From assembly GCA_023213395.1 (NCBI GenBank), contig CM041465.1, forward strand, positions 71,431,741 through 71,495,740: a stretch of DNA of 64,000 bases, written 5' to 3'. Below, one piece after another: positions 59,845 to 64,000 of the stretch (position 1 is its first letter; every line of letters starts with the position of its first letter). Both the position numbers and the translations under genes were made by a program. Source of the DNA: Cycas panzhihuaensis (lineage: Eukaryota > Cycadophyta). The notes under the pieces were generated by a model. The model had not been told where the DNA came from. It saw only the letters and a list, made by a program, of their open reading frames with translations, and searched no databases.

Positions 59845-60417
59845 TATAATAGTTAATAAAATAGATGAATGGGATTATCAATAAACTCATAGCTAGGTAG
59901 ACTAAAACTAAAGGCAAATCACATGACTCTCAGTATAACGTCAATAACTGTAACTGTCAATCACTGATCTAGTATAAGAAACAACTTATTATTCTAAATT
60001 TTAGCATTAAATGAATAATTAACTTTAATGAATGGATAGATAAATTAAACATTATATTTAAAGACCTTAAAGGTTGCAAAGGGGCAAAGCAGGACTATGA
60101 GGAGTGCATCTTAAGTTAACAAATAATTTCCAAATAATGGCGATGTTAAAAAACACCAAGGAGATATTCTCACCCCATATATAAAAATTTGGGGAGGTGG
60201 CAAGTGCCTCAACCCAACTTGCATGTTAGCCAAAGTAATTCAAAATAATATTAAAAAAGTAATTAATAAATAAAGCACATACCTTAAGGATAATACATTA
60301 GCTTTTGGTAGCTTTAGGTGGCTAATGTTTATCTCTAGGTGCCTTAGGGGCCTTAAAGGTGGTTTTGAGGGGCCCTAGGTGCACAAATCCTTAAGCACAT
60401 TGAGGGTTATCCCAACA
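59845..60417 (-). repeat. 3' LTR of copia element D
   Basis: About 573 bp; on the minus strand it begins TGTTGGGATAACCCTC directly after a polypurine tract. Its other end is followed by a PBS-like site. No second copy is in the window. It is non-coding; the minus frame 59723-59917 only overlaps its end. Confidence 0.6.
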
Positions 60418-60428
60418 TTCTCCCCCAT
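60418..60428 (-). promoter_or_regulatory. Polypurine tract of copia element D
   Basis: The minus strand reads ATGGGGGAGAA before TGTTGGG. Confidence 0.78.
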
Positions 60429-60467
60429 AATGGCCAATGTAAATGACTCCCAAACTTTCTCTAAATT

Positions 60468-60594
60468 ATTGAGTTCGTTTATTGTAGCACTGAAGATCAA
60501 ATAACATATATATTTACAAAGGATTTGGGCTTCCCAAAGCCTTTGTAAATATATCTGTTGTTTGATCTTCAGTGCTACAATAGGCTAACTCAAT
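60468..60594. repeat. Large hairpin at the end of copia D pol
   Basis: Inverted repeat with 62-bp arms (60468-60529 and 60533-60594), a 3-nt loop (CTT) and about six mismatches. The right arm, read on the minus strand, encodes LAYCSTEDQTTDIFTKAL, the usual end of copia RNase H; the left arm is its inverted copy and replaces the expected last codons of pol. Confidence 0.93.
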
Positions 60595-60960
60595 TTCTTC
60601 TACCTATACTAGTTCCTGAATGAAATAGTATTAAGTCTCAATGTGTTTTATTATACCATAGAAGACTGGATTCTTTGCCATTTGGATGGTGCTTGATTGT
60701 CGCACTAAATTCTAGTGGGACCTTGCTGTTTAATCTAGAAATCTTGTAATAGTCTTCTCAACCAAACTGACTCACATGTACTTGCTACTACTGCTTTATA
60801 TTCTGCCTTGGTTGTGGATAAGGAAATTGCGTTCTGCTTCTTTATGCTCCATGCTATTATTGCTAATCCCATAATGAATATATAACATGTTGTAGATTTC
60901 CTATCATTAATATCTCCTACCCAATCTGAATCTGTATAGCCAATCAACTGAAATTTGGAG
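60530..60960 (-). pseudogene. Copia D RNase H domain
   Basis: Well preserved. The open stretch 60735-60947 has MIGYTDSDWVGDINDRKSTT (first catalytic Asp), then AWSIKKQNAISLSTTKAEYK (matching SW.SKKQ..V.LS..EAEY, with the catalytic Glu) and CESVWLRRLL. A stop after RRLLQDF breaks it before the terminal STEDQTTDIFTKAL segment, and the final codons are replaced by the inverted repeat. Confidence 0.87.
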
Positions 60961-61955
60961 GAAGCTTTGTAGTATAGCCTAAAATCTGGAGTTCCTTTGA
61001 GATATCTAAGGATTCTCTTAGCTACTTGCTAGTGAGAGGTCTTTGGATCCTACATGAACCTAGATACAACACTAACTGAGTGTGTTATATCTAGTTGGGT
61101 AGATATCAAATATATTAAACTGCCAATAAGCTGTCTGTAGAGAGTTGGATCAACTGAAGTAGAGTCATCCATCTTGGAGAGTTTTATTCATGATTCAGCT
61201 GGGGTTGGCAATAGTTTATAGTTTGTCATTTTAAACTTTTGTAGAAGGTCTAATGTATATTTACATTAGGAGATAAAAATTTCCTTCTTGTCTTGCTAGA
61301 CTTCTAATCCTAGGAAGTAATGCATAAGACCTAAATCTGTCATCTTGAATTCTTTACACTTAACATCTTTGAATTGATGTAAGAGATGGGAGTCATTTCT
61401 AATATATACTACATCATCTACATAAAGACCTATAATTAAGATTGAACTTCCCTTAATTTAGATATATAAGTTAGGATCTGCCTGAGATCTTTCAAACCCC
61501 TGATCTCTAAAATACTTATCTATGCGAGAATACCAAGCCCTGGGTGCTTGTTTTAGACTATATAGTGTATTTTTTAGTTTATACACTTTGTTCTCTTCCC
61601 CCGTGACTTCAAAACTAAGGGGTTGAGTGATATAAATGTCTTCTTTGATGTAGCCATTTAGGAAGGCACTTTTGACATCCATTTGATAAACTTTCCAACC
61701 TATTTGGGCTGTTAGACACATCATCATTCGAATAGATTCTATCCGAGCAACAGGGACAAATGTTTTAGTATAGTCTATACCTTCTTTTTTAGCATACCCT
61801 TTTGAAACCAATCTAGCCCTATACTTGTCAATTGAGCCATTTGAGTGAAACTTGGTCTTATAGACCCATTTTATACCAATAGTCTTCTTCTTTGGAGGTA
61901 AATCAACTAGCTCCCATGTGTCATTATTAATAATGGAGTTGTATTCATCTTCCAT
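60961..61955 (-). pseudogene. Copia D reverse transcriptase
   Basis: The open stretch 61458-61955 (165 codons) covers the RT N-terminal half: NDTWELVDLPPKKKTIGIKW, YRARLVSKGYAKKEGIDYTK, VYQMDVKSAFLNGYIKEDIY and TLYSLKQAPRAWYSRIDKYF. After a single stop the catalytic box is intact (LYVDDVVYI, codons 61413-61424). Further downstream are tracts of the thumb (about 61.1 kb). It would be almost open with two or three changes, so it is younger than the other copia remnants. Confidence 0.9.
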
Positions 61956-62258
61956 AGCTTTCTACCAACATTCATGTCAATTAGTATCGACAAAGGTTTT
62001 AGGCTCATAAGTCTCTAATACCTTGATCATTAGGGAAAAGTTAACCCTATGTGAGCATGTGGATCTTTGATTATTATCTAAGATATTGCCTAAGTCATGA
62101 TTTTGATGAACCCATTTTGGTAGGTTTTGTGGTGGAGGTTGAGATGAAGTTCACTCCCCATTAGGTTTATTGATGCTTTTCTTATAATCAAACATATGAG
62201 GCATATATTTGGTTTTAGAAGATGGATCAAACTTTATTGCAATCTCTTTTTTCTTTTC
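61956..62258 (-). pseudogene. Copia D integrase-RT linker
   Basis: Stretch between integrase and RT with broken frame, polar and Pro-rich when read on the minus strand (PPPQNLPKWVHQNHD near 62.12 kb). No domain is expected here. Confidence 0.55.
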
Positions 62259-63260
62259 TTAATTATCTTCATAGTAATTATCTTCCTGAAACTTGACATC
62301 CCTGCTTAACATAACTTTTCTTGATTTAGGATCATATACCTTGTATGACTTAGAAGTTTCACTATAGCCAAGGAAGATACATTTGACACTATGATCATCT
62401 AATTTTGATCTTCTTTGATCAGGAATATGGGCATAGGAAAGACATTCAAATACTATGAGATGATGTATGCTTGGTTTGTAACCAATCCAAGCTTCTTCTA
62501 GAGCTTTCCACCTAAGGGATTTGGTGGAGCATCTATTGAGTAAGTAAACAACTGTGTGAATTGCTTCTGCCCAAAACTCATGGCCTATATTTTTGTCTTT
62601 AAGCATACACCTAGCCATTTCGACTATAGTGTGATTCTTTCTCTCCACTATACTATTTTGTTATGGGGTGTAGGGGTTAGTGAACTATCTTCTAATTCCA
62701 TGGTATGCATAATAATCTTTGAATGTATTAGATGTAAACTCTCCCTCATTATCTGATCTTAGGGATAAATGTTTGTATCCACTTTATCGCTCCATAAAGG
62801 TTTTGAAGTTAACAAAGTGTTGAAGGCATCTCTTCCTTATGAAGTCATCAATGAAAGTGATGAAGTATTTTGTACCTACTAGGGAAGGAGTATTAATAGG
62901 CACACAAATATCTATGTATACCAATTGGAGAGGAGCCGAAGCTCAATGACTATAATTTGGAAAACTTTCTCTATGGTGTTTACCAAGAAGATACCCTTCA
63001 CATTAGTTTTTATTTACATTAATATGTAGTAAACCATTGACCATGTCCATCCATTTCATAAGGATGAAGCCATTATAGTTGAGATGGCCAAACCTTCTAT
63101 GCCACATGTCACTATCTAAGGTAGCTGAAGTTCTTAGGGCATATGTATCTGAATAAGTATAAGTTTGAATAGGCGATCCTTAGTCATTTTCCCTTTGTCA
63201 ACAATTGATTTATTTCTCTTTTTATCTTTGATAACACACTCACCATTGTCAAAAATCACT
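62259..63260 (-). pseudogene. Copia D integrase
   Basis: The open stretch 62259-62648 (129 codons) has the core end VERKNHTIVEMARCML with the catalytic Glu, FWAEAIHTVVYLLNRCSTKS and KCIFLGYSETSKSYKVYDPK. Just upstream YTP-stop-QNSIVERK shows TAA where Gln (CAA) is expected. The earlier core (62.7-63.1 kb) is readable in pieces (KYFITFIDDFIRKRCLQHF near 62.84 kb). The plus frame 62556-62756 is a shadow. Confidence 0.87.
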
Positions 63261-63560
63261 TTGTAGTCTTGTCACATTATCTACCCTACTGATAGTAAGT
63301 TTTTCCTTAGAGTTGGGATATATAAGACATCATCTAGATGTCTATATTCTCCTATATCCATCATCAAAGCTATATTACCTCTCCGAATTGATTCATGGTA
63401 GGTATTATCTCCAAACATAATGGATCCTTTTTTTATTTTATCTAAATAGTGAAATAGATGTTCTTTGTGGGTCATATAAGTTGAGTATCCTGAATTGATA
63501 TATCGACTATCATCTTCTTCCTCCTTAGTAGTAAAACTAAATAGGAACAACATGTTATTG
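63261..63560 (-). pseudogene. Copia D protease and GAG-pre-integrase start
   Basis: The open stretch 63281-63553 reads RYINSGYSTYMTHKEHLFHY, then KKGSIMFGDNTYHESIRRGN and LDDVLYIPTLRKNLLSVG. The protease motif D-S-G-A-S-x-H-M-T has Asn for the catalytic Asp (codon 63494-63496) and Tyr for His. Asp to Asn is a single G-to-A change. A stop follows LLSVG. Confidence 0.83.
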
Positions 63561-64000
63561 TCCTTTGAATCAGATGTATTATGGGCATATCCTATAGTAG
63601 GTGGTCCATATTTTGAGAAACATTTATCTTCATTATAGAATCGATCAATATTAGAGGATCTCCTACTTTTTTCATAAGGTTAAGGAGTATTGTATCTTAG
63701 TCTATTATCATAATATTCTTGATTGGACCTTGACGATCGAGGATTTCCTTGACAATTGGGACAACAAGTATGACCCTCATACTGTCTTCTTTGATTTGCA
63801 TGACTTGGAGGGTTTTCATTCTATTGGTGTCCTCCTTGCCTCCTTTGATGAGAGGCTTGATATCTTGGAGGATCTTGCCTAGTATCCCTTCTAGGGTTCC
63901 TAACCCTTCTTCTTGGAGGTGATTCTTTGGGCTTTAAAGTTTCTACTTGAGAGTTGGATTGAATACAAGCCTTTGTGGCAAAGGCATGTTCTAGAGACTC
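63561..64000 (-). pseudogene. Copia D gag C-terminal part, cut by window end
   Basis: The minus strand reads a basic Arg/Gln/Pro-rich tract (RRDTRQDPPRYQASHQRRQG near 63.86 kb) and a Cys-rich piece, GHTCCPNCQGN (about 63.76 kb), where the zinc knuckle is expected. The pattern is not a clean C-x2-C-x4-H-x4-C. The rest of gag and the 5' LTR lie beyond base 64000. Confidence 0.6.

Noticed and set aside
1-64000. Endogenous pararetrovirus (caulimovirid) sequence
   Set aside because: Looked for movement-protein and coat-RT arrangements without integrase; every RT here is accompanied by gag, integrase and LTR features of retrotransposons.

Overview
This window looks like intergenic heterochromatin from a large, very AT-rich land-plant genome. 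Nearly everything I can recognise is LTR-retrotransposon sequence of several ages, nested in each other and broken by stops and frameshifts. I see no intact host gene, no rRNA or tRNA gene and no CRISPR array. The plant assignment rests on the retrotransposon lineages (Tat-like Ty3/gypsy, Ty1/copia, a TRIM) and on a captured fragment of a DUF538 gene, a plant-specific family. All calls come from reading the sequence; no database search was run.

Layout. (1) 1-8309, minus strand: internal region of Tat-like gypsy element A, which runs off the left edge. Order along the minus strand is PBS, gag, protease, RT, RNase H, integrase. (2) 8310-10750: a long LTR with A's PBS on its left and a polypurine tract on its right, so it seems shared between A and the next element. 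(3) 10751-28917, minus strand: element B, a diverged relative of A, with a plus-strand antisense ORF relic at about 12.0-13.1 kb. Its 5' LTR starts at 28918 and is cut at about 30450. (4) 20257-26031: a 5775-bp non-autonomous copia-type element inserted into B's protease region with a perfect 5-bp target-site duplication (ATACC). It has two 428-bp LTRs, a PBS and a polypurine tract but no pol. It carries a nearly complete, inverted DUF538 coding fragment, another unidentified coding-like fragment, a gag N-terminus and an AGATCT-rich repeat field.

(5) 30450-42321 and 42322-54201: a direct tandem duplication of about 11.88 kb. Each copy holds a chimera of two copia elements (plus strand) followed by the 3' part of gypsy element C (minus strand). 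The copies differ at more than 30 small sites, many of them indels, so an assembly artefact must be considered. (6) 51051-57064: gypsy element C complete between two 198-bp LTRs, but with damaged catalytic residues. (7) 58277-59728: a complete TRIM-like miniature LTR element with a 5-bp target-site duplication (AGTTC). (8) 59845-64000, minus strand: the 3' LTR and much of the coding region of copia element D, the best preserved coding region here. Its pol ends in a 62-bp-arm hairpin that inverts its own last codons.

The damage follows a theme. Many stops are CAA/CAG/TGG changed to TAA/TAG, and several lost catalytic residues are Asp to Asn or Glu to Lys. These are all C-to-T or G-to-A changes, as expected from long-term cytosine methylation and deamination of silenced transposons. 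No autonomous, functional element can be supported from the sequence.
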